From positions 186,001 to 250,000 of the forward strand of contig WGOC01000013.1 in the NCBI GenBank assembly GCA_016124235.1: 64,000 bases of DNA. Reading direction: 5' to 3'. The notes below the pieces were generated by a model. It worked only from the letters and a program-made list of their open reading frames with translations. It was not told the origin of the DNA and searched no databases. Position 1 is the stretch's first letter. Every line of letters starts with the position of its first letter. Positions 18,372 to 27,119 of this stretch are shown piece by piece. The position numbers and the translations under genes were made by a program. This DNA comes from a bacterium (GTDB lineage: Bacteria > Verrucomicrobiota > Verrucomicrobiia > Limisphaerales > RI-55).

Positions 18372-19460
18372 ATGCAATTCACCTTTCGCGGACTCACTGT
18401 CGCTGCGTTGGCCGGCGCATTTCTCCTTTCCACTACACAAGCCGAACAATTGAAACGTGTCGCGCAATCGGACTTCGGCAAGGCGGACGACGGTTCCGAC
18501 GTGAAACTGGTGACGCTGCGCAACGCGAACGGCATGAGCGCCGAGATCATCACCTACGGCGCGATCATCAAAAATCTTCAGGCGCCGGATCGCGACGGGC
18601 ATTTCACCAACGTCGTGCTCTCGACGGATACTCTGAAACATTACGAGCACGGCTTCGGTGGTGCGGCGGCAATCATCGGGCGCGTGGCCAACCGGATTGC
18701 GGGCGCGCAGTTCGAGTTGGATGGCGAAGCCTACCACCTGAACGCAAACAACGGAAAGAACACGATTCACGGCGGGCGCAAGGGTTTCGCACAATCGGTG
18801 TGGACGGTGGCCGATACTGCGTTCACCGAGCACGAGGCGTCGGTCACGCTACGTTATCTGAGCAAGGACGGCGAGGAAGGTTTCCCCGGAAATCTCGACA
18901 CGACGCTGACCTACACGTTGACCGACAAAAACGAGCTGGGGCTCGACTACAAGGCGACGACGGACAAGCCGACGATCGTGAATCTCACAAGCCACGCGTA
19001 TTGGAATCTCGGCGGTGGCGGCAGCGCGTTGGACAACATCCTTTGTATTCCGTCATCCAGCTACACGCCGGCGGATCGCGAGCTGATCCCGACCGGTGAA
19101 ATCGCGCCCGTCGCAGGCACGCCGATCGATTTCAACAAGCCGACCCGGATCGGCGATCGGATCGAACAATTGAAACCGCGCATGAACGGCTACGATCACA
19201 ATTACATTCTCGGCAAGGACGGCGTGATGAAGCCCGCCGCGCGTTTGGTGGAACCCAAAAGTGGTCGGGTGATGGAAGTGAGAACCACGCAACCCGCGGT
19301 GCAGCTCTACACGGGAAATCATCTGAACTACACCGCCGTGTGTCTGGAAACGCAGCACTACCCGGACTCCATTCACCACGACAACTTCCCGTCCATCGTC
19401 GTTCGTCCCGGCAAGCCGTTCCACGAAACGACCGTGTTTACGTTTTCAACGGAGAAGTAG
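18372..19460 (+). CDS. galM: Aldose 1-epimerase (mutarotase), exported
   Basis: It interconverts alpha and beta anomers of aldoses. The 362-residue protein has a signal peptide (hydrophobic core ~residues 8-20, cleavage likely after TTQA), so it acts outside the cytoplasm. Family features include ITYGAIIKNLQAPD, a histidine in TIHGGRKGF, the catalytic histidine in LTSHAYWNL, and the C-terminal AVCLETQHYPDS carrying the catalytic glutamate. An upstream in-frame start at 18342 would precede the signal peptide; the ATG at 18372 is preferred and has AGGA about eight bases before it. A GH127 gene follows 12 bp downstream, which supports a role in handling released arabinose or galactose. Confidence 0.9.
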   Translation: MQFTFRGLTVAALAGAFLLSTTQAEQLKRVAQSDFGKADDGSDVKLVTLRNANGMSAEIITYGAIIKNLQAPDRDGHFTNVVLSTDTLKHYEHGFGGAAAIIGRVANRIAGAQFELDGEAYHLNANNGKNTIHGGRKGFAQSVWTVADTAFTEHEASVTLRYLSKDGEEGFPGNLDTTLTYTLTDKNELGLDYKATTDKPTIVNLTSHAYWNLGGGGSALDNILCIPSSSYTPADRELIPTGEIAPVAGTPIDFNKPTRIGDRIEQLKPRMNGYDHNYILGKDGVMKPAARLVEPKSGRVMEVRTTQPAVQLYTGNHLNYTAVCLETQHYPDSIHHDNFPSIVVRPGKPFHETTVFTFSTEK

Positions 19461-19472
19461 CAGACTTACTGC

Positions 19473-21920
19473 ATGCGAATCCGCTCATCAAAAGCGCGCG
19501 GTAAACGTCTGTTCGCACTCACCGTCATTCTTCCGGCGCTCAGCGCTGTTGCCGCTCAACCGCAGCAGTCCACGCTGAGTGACGCGCCCCAAATGCGGCC
19601 GGTGCCTTATTACCGCGTGGCGCTGTCGGATCCGTTCTGGAAGCCACGGATCGAATCGAACCGCACGACGAGTCTTCCGATGATGTACCAGCTGTTTGTG
19701 GACAACCACAACCTAGACAACTTCAAGAAAGCAGCGGGACGGATGACCGGCGATCAAGATGGATTTCCCTGGGCCGATTCAGACGTCTACAAAACGTTGG
19801 AGGGAATGGTCTACGCCAACAAACTGCATCCCGACCCGGAAATGGAACAGAAGCTGGAAGCGGCAATCAGCGACATCGCGGCAGCGCAGCGCAAGGATGG
19901 TTACCTCGATACCTACATCCAGCTGGGCAACATGAACCGAGGTGGCGGTGCGGGTTCCTGGGGCGGCGTCAAACCGGCCGATGGTGTTTCCTTCCAGAGC
20001 TGGGAACTTCCTTACGCCTTGCACGAATCCTACTGCATGGGACACCTGATTGAAGCAGCCGTGGCGGACTACGATGCGACCGGCCGCTCCGATTTTCTGA
20101 ACATCGCGAGAAAGAGCGCGGATTACCTTTTCTCCACCTGCGGACCGTCTCCCAAGACCGCGGTCATTCCCGGGCATCAGGGCGTGGAACTGGCGTTGAT
20201 GCGACTGTGGTCTTTACCAGAAAAGGGAAGAGCATCGGACCTCGAGGTCACAAAATATTTTCTCGATGAGCGGGGACGCCAATCCGACGGACGAAGTATC
20301 TACGGTGAGTTCTCGCAGGATCTCCGCCCCGTTCGGCAAGAGACGGAACCACTTGGTCACTGCGTTCGCGGTGCCTACATGTGGGCCGCCGCCACCGATG
20401 TGGCCGCGGCAACCGGAGATGCGCAATTGCTCGAGACGATGGAGAAACTCTGGGACAACGTTGTTTCCAAAAAGATGTATGTAACCGGCGGCACAGGTGG
20501 CGGGCTCTACAACGAAGGATTCGGGCCGGACTACGACCTGTCCCACAACTACGCCTACAACGAAACTTGCGCCGCCTGCGCAATGATGTTCTGGACTCAT
20601 CGTCTGGCTGGCGTAAGCGGTGATTCCAAATACACCGATGTGTTCGAGCGTATCCTCTACAACGGTTTCGCCAGCGGACGTTCGCTCGATGGAACTCGGC
20701 TTTATTACAACAATTTTGTCAAACGGACCAAGGTGCGCGGGCGGCAGGGAATCGTCTGTTGCGCCGGCAACACCGTGCGGACGGTGCCCTCGATTTCCGG
20801 CTACCAATACGCCACGAAAGCGGACGACGGTGTCTGGACGCATCTCTACATGGCCGGCAAAGCAACCATCCCTTACGGCGATGGCGAGATTACGATCGAT
20901 CAGCAAACGAGCTATCCTTGGGACGGAAACGTGAAACTCACGTTCGCTTCGAACGATCCGGTTTCGATGACACTACATCTCCGGATTCCTGAATGGGCCA
21001 AAGGTGCTACCACAAGTATCAACGGACAATCCATCACCATGGATAATCTTGAGAAAGGCTACCTACCCATCCACCGCACTTGGAAAACAGGAGACGTGTT
21101 GAAGCTGAATTTTCCCATGACACCGCGTCGCATTTATTCGGACCCCAAAGTCTGGGCGGACCAAGGGCGAGTCGCGATCGCGCGGGGACCGCTGGTGTAT
21201 TGCCTGGAGAGCAACGATAATTCCGTGCCGGTGGACCAGTTCATCATTCCGCGGGACGCGAGCCTGACATCATCCGACTTCAAAGCCGACGAACTCGGCG
21301 GAGTTGTGAAAATCACGGGCACGGGAATCAACGCAGTGAACGGTGCAACGGTCGACTTCACCATGATTCCTTACGCTCTGTGGGACAACCGCACGCACGA
21401 CAGTGGCATGGTCGTAATGATTCCCGAGACCATGGGAACCAAGGAAGGACCGATTGACGGTGGGCGCGCCACGACGGCGAGGGTCACCTGTTCATCGGTG
21501 AAACCGGGCGATTCCGCAACGGCGGTGAACGACGGTATTTTACCGAGCGCCTGGAACGGTGTGGATGGTAGCAAGGACAAAACGATTCCTCGCTTCACGT
21601 GGGCCGGTAAACAGAGCGACAACGAATGGATCGCTTATGAATTTCCAGAGCCTCTCTCCATCGGACGAACCGATATTTTCTGGGCTGCGGATCACGAGGA
21701 AACTGATTTTCCAAAAACGTTTCACATTGAGTATTGGGAAAACGGCAACTGGAAAACGGTGGAACTGGATGCCGACTACATGAACGCAGTCGATCTCTAC
21801 TCCGACAGTCACTTCACGATCGTACGATTCAAACCCGTCACCACGGCCAAGCTCCGACTGGTGGCCGAACTCAAGGCCGGCAAGTCTTCCGGCATTCTGG
21901 AGTGGCGACTGCCGTATTGA
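19473..21920 (+). CDS. Glycoside hydrolase family 127-like (beta-L-arabinofuranosidase type), secreted
   Basis: An 815-residue exported enzyme of the DUF1680/GH127 group. After a signal peptide (residues ~1-28) comes the (alpha/alpha)6 barrel domain. In characterised GH127 enzymes a zinc ion is held by one glutamate and three cysteines, one cysteine being the nucleophile; the equivalent residues here are E364 and C366 (NETC) and C429-C430 (GIVCC). The C-terminal ~200 residues are beta-rich and extend beyond the core family length, ending with a discoidin-like segment (~640-810) that may bind carbohydrate. It sits directly downstream of galM. Substrate is most likely arabinose-containing plant glycan, but related families use other sugars. 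Confidence 0.86.
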   Translation: MRIRSSKARGKRLFALTVILPALSAVAAQPQQSTLSDAPQMRPVPYYRVALSDPFWKPRIESNRTTSLPMMYQLFVDNHNLDNFKKAAGRMTGDQDGFPWADSDVYKTLEGMVYANKLHPDPEMEQKLEAAISDIAAAQRKDGYLDTYIQLGNMNRGGGAGSWGGVKPADGVSFQSWELPYALHESYCMGHLIEAAVADYDATGRSDFLNIARKSADYLFSTCGPSPKTAVIPGHQGVELALMRLWSLPEKGRASDLEVTKYFLDERGRQSDGRSIYGEFSQDLRPVRQETEPLGHCVRGAYMWAAATDVAAATGDAQLLETMEKLWDNVVSKKMYVTGGTGGGLYNEGFGPDYDLSHNYAYNETCAACAMMFWTHRLAGVSGDSKYTDVFERILYNGFASGRSLDGTRLYYNNFVKRTKVRGRQGIVCCAGNTVRTVPSISGYQYATKADDGVWTHLYMAGKATIPYGDGEITIDQQTSYPWDGNVKLTFASNDPVSMTLHLRIPEWAKGATTSINGQSITMDNLEKGYLPIHRTWKTGDVLKLNFPMTPRRIYSDPKVWADQGRVAIARGPLVYCLESNDNSVPVDQFIIPRDASLTSSDFKADELGGVVKITGTGINAVNGATVDFTMIPYALWDNRTHDSGMVVMIPETMGTKEGPIDGGRATTARVTCSSVKPGDSATAVNDGILPSAWNGVDGSKDKTIPRFTWAGKQSDNEWIAYEFPEPLSIGRTDIFWAADHEETDFPKTFHIEYWENGNWKTVELDADYMNAVDLYSDSHFTIVRFKPVTTAKLRLVAELKAGKSSGILEWRLPY

Positions 21921-21940
21921 TGGCGGGACCCGAACGCGAC

Positions 21941-24469
21941 TCACTTGGGCTGCCAGGGAATCGCGTTCGTGAAGAAGTTCGCGTCCAACGCCTCGGCCCA
22001 GAGCTGCGCGGCTTTTCTTTCACCAGATTCGCTGAGGTGAATTCCGTCAACCGTGTCGGCTTTATCCAAGGTGTCGTAGTCCGGTCCCGGGAAACAAACC
22101 GGGAACTCCTGGATCATGCGTTCCTGCACACGCCGAATCTGACCAAAGGCGTCGGGCGGCGACTGTCGATTGACCACCACCGCCAGATTTGGGAAGCCGA
22201 CGTCCCTCCGGGCCTGCTCGATCCACGCTCCGTAATTCGCGAACAGCTTCGCCTCGTCTTTCTCCGGCCAGTCGTTCTGACCTTGATCCGCGAGAATCGC
22301 TCTCAGCCCGGTGACCGAACAGTAACGAGTCAGAGCGTGGTATAAACGGATGTACGGCATGCGAATGGACGAAGAGACAAACGAATGCTCGAACGGTTCG
22401 CCGCGCGCGGACTTCGCCCAATGTTCCAGACTGGTTCCGCCAAACGCTGCGTTGAGAAGCAACACCGGCACGTTCTGTTCCCGGGCGACTCGTTCCGCAA
22501 ACGCTGCCCAGAAGTAAGTGCCGTTCCCCGCCGGAGCAGGCTGCACTTCGGAACCAAATTGCGATCCGACCCCCTGTGGCAGAAAGCGAGGGTCGCCGGT
22601 GGACTTGTAGCGCCACTTGGATTCTGTGTCGCCCGACGGCAACGCGATGGTATTCACGCGATCGTCCTGTGCGCCGGGAATGTTAATCTCGCCACCGTGC
22701 GCCACGGAATGCCCCACGACAACAAACACCTCACCCACTCCAACTCGTTGAACGGTTTCAATCGCGCGGAAATCATCTTTGCACGCACGCACTTTCAGAG
22801 TGTACCAACCGGCCGCTGCGTTCAGTCGGCCTTCGTACGAATTGTCGGGCAGAACGGTTCCCAATGAAGACCACTCACCAGCCTCGCTGGTTTCGAGATC
22901 GATCAACTGCGCCTCCACGATTGCTCCCGGCCACGCGCATGTTCCTTTGACGGGGATCGTCGCGTTCCCCTCCTGATTCCGTTGAAAGACCAGCCGGTTC
23001 GCCGGTGAGGCAACTGACAGAGTTCGCTGGGCTGATGCTCCCTCCGTCGGTCGCAAACGAATGAACGCAACGGACGGGGCATTCAACGTCAGGCGAAGCG
23101 CAGCGTTCTCGCCAACAATTCTCTCGGTCCGCACGTCAGCAAAATTATGTTCCGCGTCGATCGTGTGAATCTCCGCCGTCACACCACCGGTCCAATCGAA
23201 GCTTTTCCAATCCACGTCAAACTCCGAACGCGGACCGGCGAAATTGCTCACCAACAGTGATGCCTCCCGACCGTCATTACTCACGCCAGCAGCGAAGGCG
23301 ATTTTGCCCGGCACAGCACCGCTGGTTTCCACACGGCGCGGCGTCTCCATCAGTCCGTGAAAAGCACGGAGCGCTTGATAGACTTTTGACGGCACGCCCT
23401 GTTCGGAGAAGATGCCGAACGCACCGAGTTCGCCGTGATAGAAATTGCAGATGTTGACCGGAGGGTCCTGCAGTTCCAGAAGCGCGGCGGTGACGAACGC
23501 CGCTCCGGGCGCGCCTGCCATCTCCCGATAGGTGCGCTCGCGGGTAGTCGGCGTCGCCTGACTCATGATCGCCCCCCAATCGTTGTGAGGCAGATAATTC
23601 CATTCATTGAGATGACTCTCGGTTTCTGTAAATCCTTTTGAATCGAGCAGCCTGCGGATCGCGCGGGAGCGCTTTGTAAGTTCGGTGGGATCGTCGGTGT
23701 AACAGTGCCACGAAAAGAAATTCAACGGCACGTTGTCGCGGCGACACATCGCGAGAAACTCGACCGCGAAATCCGTCGGACGGAATTCGCCCTGAACGAA
23801 CTGGCCGCTGGCGCCGAGTGCAGGGCCGCCAACCTTCACATCGGGGAACTCTTTTTTAATCGCCGTCGCCGCCGTGCGGTAGAGCCGCAGGTAGTCATCA
23901 TCCGTTCCGGTCCACATGGCCGGCCGGTTCTCGGGCTCGTTCCAGATTTCCCAGTAGCGGATGTTGTAATGAAATCCGTTGGCCCAGCCCTCGTTGTAAT
24001 GACGAATGATTCCGAGGCATACCGCCGTCCATTTTTCCATGTCCGCCGGTGGATGGACATACCGCTTCACGCTCGTGTGCTCAATGCTCTCGCCCAGCCG
24101 GTAAATCGGTTCCGCGCCGGTCTCGCGCACGGCGGCGATGTATTCATCGGTAAGGGCGAAATCGTAGCTCTCGGGCAGTGACGGATCGGCGTCGGGATTC
24201 GGGAAAACCGCGTGGTGATCGACCACGTAGGGATTGGGCCAGCCGCAGTCGTGCAGGCGCGTGAACGGAATGCCGAGTTCCTTCTGCTCCTTGATGACAT
24301 CGAAAACTCCGCCGGGCGCAAGCGGTCCTTTGTTGATTCCGTTGAGCGCACGAATGGTACCGACATGGACGGAGAAATCCGCGCTCAGGACCGTCTCGTC
24401 GGCGACCAAGGAAAGCGGAACCAGCATCGCGACAACCAATGCGGAAATTCGAAAACCGGATGAAAACAT
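21941..24469 (-). CDS. GH39-like glycosidase fused to an SGNH/sialate O-acetylesterase-type esterase
   Basis: An 842-residue secreted two-domain enzyme. A signal peptide covers residues 1-22. Residues ~30-475 form a GH39-type barrel with beta-sandwich, with E178 in WNEPE as candidate acid/base and E289 in HLNEW as candidate nucleophile. Residues ~575-842 form an SGNH-type hydrolase of the DUF303 kind: the block I serine is S588 in VVVGHSVAHGG (usually GQSN), and D808/H811 in DGIH complete the triad. Known GH39 enzymes cut beta-xylosides or related sugars, and DUF303 enzymes remove acetyl groups, so deacetylation and cleavage of an acetylated glycan is inferred. The gene converges with GH127 and is divergent from GH92. 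Confidence 0.85.
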   Translation of the reverse strand: MFSSGFRISALVVAMLVPLSLVADETVLSADFSVHVGTIRALNGINKGPLAPGGVFDVIKEQKELGIPFTRLHDCGWPNPYVVDHHAVFPNPDADPSLPESYDFALTDEYIAAVRETGAEPIYRLGESIEHTSVKRYVHPPADMEKWTAVCLGIIRHYNEGWANGFHYNIRYWEIWNEPENRPAMWTGTDDDYLRLYRTAATAIKKEFPDVKVGGPALGASGQFVQGEFRPTDFAVEFLAMCRRDNVPLNFFSWHCYTDDPTELTKRSRAIRRLLDSKGFTETESHLNEWNYLPHNDWGAIMSQATPTTRERTYREMAGAPGAAFVTAALLELQDPPVNICNFYHGELGAFGIFSEQGVPSKVYQALRAFHGLMETPRRVETSGAVPGKIAFAAGVSNDGREASLLVSNFAGPRSEFDVDWKSFDWTGGVTAEIHTIDAEHNFADVRTERIVGENAALRLTLNAPSVAFIRLRPTEGASAQRTLSVASPANRLVFQRNQEGNATIPVKGTCAWPGAIVEAQLIDLETSEAGEWSSLGTVLPDNSYEGRLNAAAGWYTLKVRACKDDFRAIETVQRVGVGEVFVVVGHSVAHGGEINIPGAQDDRVNTIALPSGDTESKWRYKSTGDPRFLPQGVGSQFGSEVQPAPAGNGTYFWAAFAERVAREQNVPVLLLNAAFGGTSLEHWAKSARGEPFEHSFVSSSIRMPYIRLYHALTRYCSVTGLRAILADQGQNDWPEKDEAKLFANYGAWIEQARRDVGFPNLAVVVNRQSPPDAFGQIRRVQERMIQEFPVCFPGPDYDTLDKADTVDGIHLSESGERKAAQLWAEALDANFFTNAIPWQPK

Positions 24470-24857
24470 AAGTTGGTGACCGAAGGGGCTTCTTACTCGA
24501 ATCCGCTTCGTGTGTTGGAAATCTTGTGTCTTTCATCCGCACCCGTCAAACCCGGGCAAGGCTGTCGCGACCGTGGCAACGATCGGATGATGAAACTCAG
24601 CCCGGCCGGTTCTGTCGGCTGTTTTCTATTTCCAGTGCCGAAGTCCGAAGGCATCCTCACTCGATCCACCATTTCCAAATTCACATCCATCATGCGAAAT
24701 AGAATTCTGCTCCGGGCAGTCGGAGCATTGATCCAAATCACTCGCACGTTTCCGCCTTGGAAGTGAATATCGGTGCGGTTCAAATCGACTAACCGCCACG
24801 ATTTAATTCGATCCAGCCGGTCCGCATCCCGAACCGGCTGACTTTTTTACAAGTGTT
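24470..24857. other. Intergenic region between divergent glycosidase genes
   Basis: This 388-bp stretch separates the divergent GH39-esterase and GH92 genes and should hold both promoters. Short open frames cross it on both strands, but their products resemble nothing and overlap each other, so they are not called as genes. I see no convincing -35/-10 pair, operator palindrome or RNA element. Confidence 0.5.
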
Positions 24858-27053
24858 ATGAAATCCGTTTTGAAGTCCGCCCTGACGCTGTTCGCGAGCG
24901 CGGCCGTAGTCGCCTCCCCGTGTCATGTCCATGCGGCCGCAAACGCAAGTTCACCGAGCGCAGGCAAATCCGTGATTGATCGGGTGAATCCTTTCCTCGG
25001 CACCGCACCATTGCTTGATGAAAAAATCATCGGCTACAAACCACCGCGCAATTGGCGTGTGTGGGCGGGCCTGACGTTTCCAGGCGCCGCGCTGCCGAAC
25101 GCGATGGTGCAGCTCACGCCGGTGACAAAGTATGGATCGGGTGCGGGCTACGAATACGAGGACAACGAAATCCTCGGCTTCACGCACACGTGCAAGGGCC
25201 ACTGGAATTTGTGCAATCTCCCGATCCTGCCGATCTCCGGCGATCACGAAGCGCCGTTCAGCGCGCAGTTCACACATGATCGCGAGAGCGCGTCGCCGGC
25301 GTTTTATCAGGTGCATCTCGACAATTACGATGTGAACGTCCGCCTCACCTCCACGCTGCGTTGCGGTTTCCACGAATACACGTTCGCGAAGCCGGAGAAG
25401 CGCGCGATCCTGTTTGATCTCGGCCGCGCGAACAGCCGGATTTCGAATTGGGAAATCAATCTGGACGGCGACAAGGCGGTGTCCGGTTTTCAGCAGATGG
25501 GCCGCGAGAAAATCTATTTCTACGCAACGCTCAGCGACGCGATCACGTCGATGGACGTGGTCGAGCGCGAACGTCGGGAGCGCGGCTACGCGTTGCTTCA
25601 TCTCGCCGATGGCAACAACGGTCCGGTCAATCTGAAGATCGGCATTTCCTTCGTCAGCGTCGCCAACGCGAAGGAGAATTTGCAGACCGAAATCGGCAGG
25701 CGTTCGTTCAACGAAGTGCGCGCAGCAGGCGTCGTCGAATGGCAGGCGCTGCTCGGTCAGATTCGGGTGCAGGGCGGCACGGACAAGGAGCAGTCGTTGT
25801 TCTACAGTTCGCTCTACCGTTCGTTCCTCTGGCCCGCGTTGCGCAGCGATGTGAACGGCGAATTCACCGATGTGCAGGGCAACGTGCGGAAGGAGGACTT
25901 CAGCTACTACACGCTGCCTTCGATCTGGGACACGTTCCGCAACAAGCTCGTGCTGATCGGCATGCTGTCCCCGAAAGTCACGGGCGACATCATTCAATCG
26001 ATGATCGATCGCGGCAGCCCGCGCGGGTTCATGCCGACGTTCTTCCACGGCGATCACGCGGCGCAATTCGTCGCCAGCTCCTACTTGCGCGGCATTCGCA
26101 ACTTCGATGTGAACAAGGCATACGAACTCCTGCTGAACAATGCTTACAAGGAACACGGTACGCGTCCGCACATCGCAGAATACATCGCGAAGGGCTACAT
26201 CTCCGATCCGGACGTGAAGGAGCCGACGACCGAGACGAAGGCCAAGGCCGGTGTTGCGAAGACGCTCGAATATGCCTACGACGACTACGGACTCGCGCTG
26301 CTCGCGAAGGCGCTTGGCGACAACGAGCACTACGAGGATCTGATGAAGCGTTCGAAGAACTACCGCAACACGTTCGATCCCGAAACGAAGTTCATGCGAG
26401 GTCGATTGGACAACGGCGACTGGATCAGCCCGTTCGTTCCTGAGCGCCCGTTCTACGAATACATGTATCGCGAGGCGAACGCGTGGCAGGTTTCCTTTTT
26501 TGCGCCGCACGACATGCCCGGCCTCGTGGAACTCTATGGCGGCAAGGATGCGTTCGAAGCCAAGCTCGATACCTTCTTCACGCTCCCGTGGAACCCGAAA
26601 TACATCGCACGGAATGTGTCCGGTTTCCTCGGTCAATACTGCCAGGGCAACCAGCCTGATCACGAAGCGCCGTTCTCGTATTACTTCGTCGGCAAGCCGG
26701 AGAAATCACAAGCCGTGCTCGACACCTTGATGCGCGACTACTACGGCATCGGGGAAAGCGGCAACGGTCTGTCCGGCATGGACGACGCCGGTGAGATGTC
26801 CGCGTGGTATGTCTTCGCCGCGAGCGGACTCTACCCGCTCTCGACGGCGGACAACGAATTCATCGTCACCCTCCCGATCTTCGACAAAGTCGAATGGGTC
26901 ATCCCCAACGAGAAACCGTTGACCATTCAAGCTACCGGCGGCACACGCAAACTCGATTCCATCAAACTCAACGGCAAAACGCTCAACGGCTACTTCCTGC
27001 CCTACAAACAATTCAAGAACGGCGGCAAGCTCGAGCTGAAGACTGGGAAGTAA
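24858..27053 (+). CDS. GH92 family alpha-mannosidase, secreted
   Basis: A 731-residue exported glycosidase. The signal peptide spans about residues 1-27. The N-terminal beta-sandwich begins with VNPFLGT and contains FPGAALPNAMVQLTPVT and GFTHTCKGH, standard for GH92. The catalytic (alpha/alpha)6 barrel carries TFRNKLVLIGMLSP, GSPRGFMPTFFHGDHA and the family hallmark GLSGMDDAGEMSAWYVF near the end, which holds the acidic catalytic residues. Known GH92 enzymes are calcium-dependent exo-acting mannosidases that cut alpha-1,2- and other alpha-mannose linkages, for instance on N-glycans or yeast mannan. The presence of manA nearby fits. Linkage specificity is not predictable here. Confidence 0.92.
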   Translation: MKSVLKSALTLFASAAVVASPCHVHAAANASSPSAGKSVIDRVNPFLGTAPLLDEKIIGYKPPRNWRVWAGLTFPGAALPNAMVQLTPVTKYGSGAGYEYEDNEILGFTHTCKGHWNLCNLPILPISGDHEAPFSAQFTHDRESASPAFYQVHLDNYDVNVRLTSTLRCGFHEYTFAKPEKRAILFDLGRANSRISNWEINLDGDKAVSGFQQMGREKIYFYATLSDAITSMDVVERERRERGYALLHLADGNNGPVNLKIGISFVSVANAKENLQTEIGRRSFNEVRAAGVVEWQALLGQIRVQGGTDKEQSLFYSSLYRSFLWPALRSDVNGEFTDVQGNVRKEDFSYYTLPSIWDTFRNKLVLIGMLSPKVTGDIIQSMIDRGSPRGFMPTFFHGDHAAQFVASSYLRGIRNFDVNKAYELLLNNAYKEHGTRPHIAEYIAKGYISDPDVKEPTTETKAKAGVAKTLEYAYDDYGLALLAKALGDNEHYEDLMKRSKNYRNTFDPETKFMRGRLDNGDWISPFVPERPFYEYMYREANAWQVSFFAPHDMPGLVELYGGKDAFEAKLDTFFTLPWNPKYIARNVSGFLGQYCQGNQPDHEAPFSYYFVGKPEKSQAVLDTLMRDYYGIGESGNGLSGMDDAGEMSAWYVFAASGLYPLSTADNEFIVTLPIFDKVEWVIPNEKPLTIQATGGTRKLDSIKLNGKTLNGYFLPYKQFKNGGKLELKTGK

Positions 27054-27086
27054 GGCCGACCAGACTCACACGAAATCTCGCTTCGA

Positions 27087-27119
27087 AATGACCCGGTCGA
27101 CCATGTTGGCCGGGTCATT
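27087..27119. terminator. Candidate bidirectional terminator hairpin
   Basis: A perfect 10-bp inverted repeat (AATGACCCGG and CCGGGTCATT) with a 13-base loop lies between the convergent GH92 and PQQ dehydrogenase genes and overlaps the stop codon of the latter. T-runs on either side are short, so it could stop transcription only weakly, or act through convergence. Confidence 0.5.

Noticed and set aside
24473..24783. Short open frames on both strands between GH39-esterase and GH92
   Set aside because: They overlap each other, have no start signals or family resemblance, and lie in the shared promoter region.
24951..26663. 570-codon open frame on the minus strand
   Set aside because: It is antisense to the GH92 gene, whose hallmark motifs cover the whole region; the minus-strand product is low in complexity and resembles nothing.
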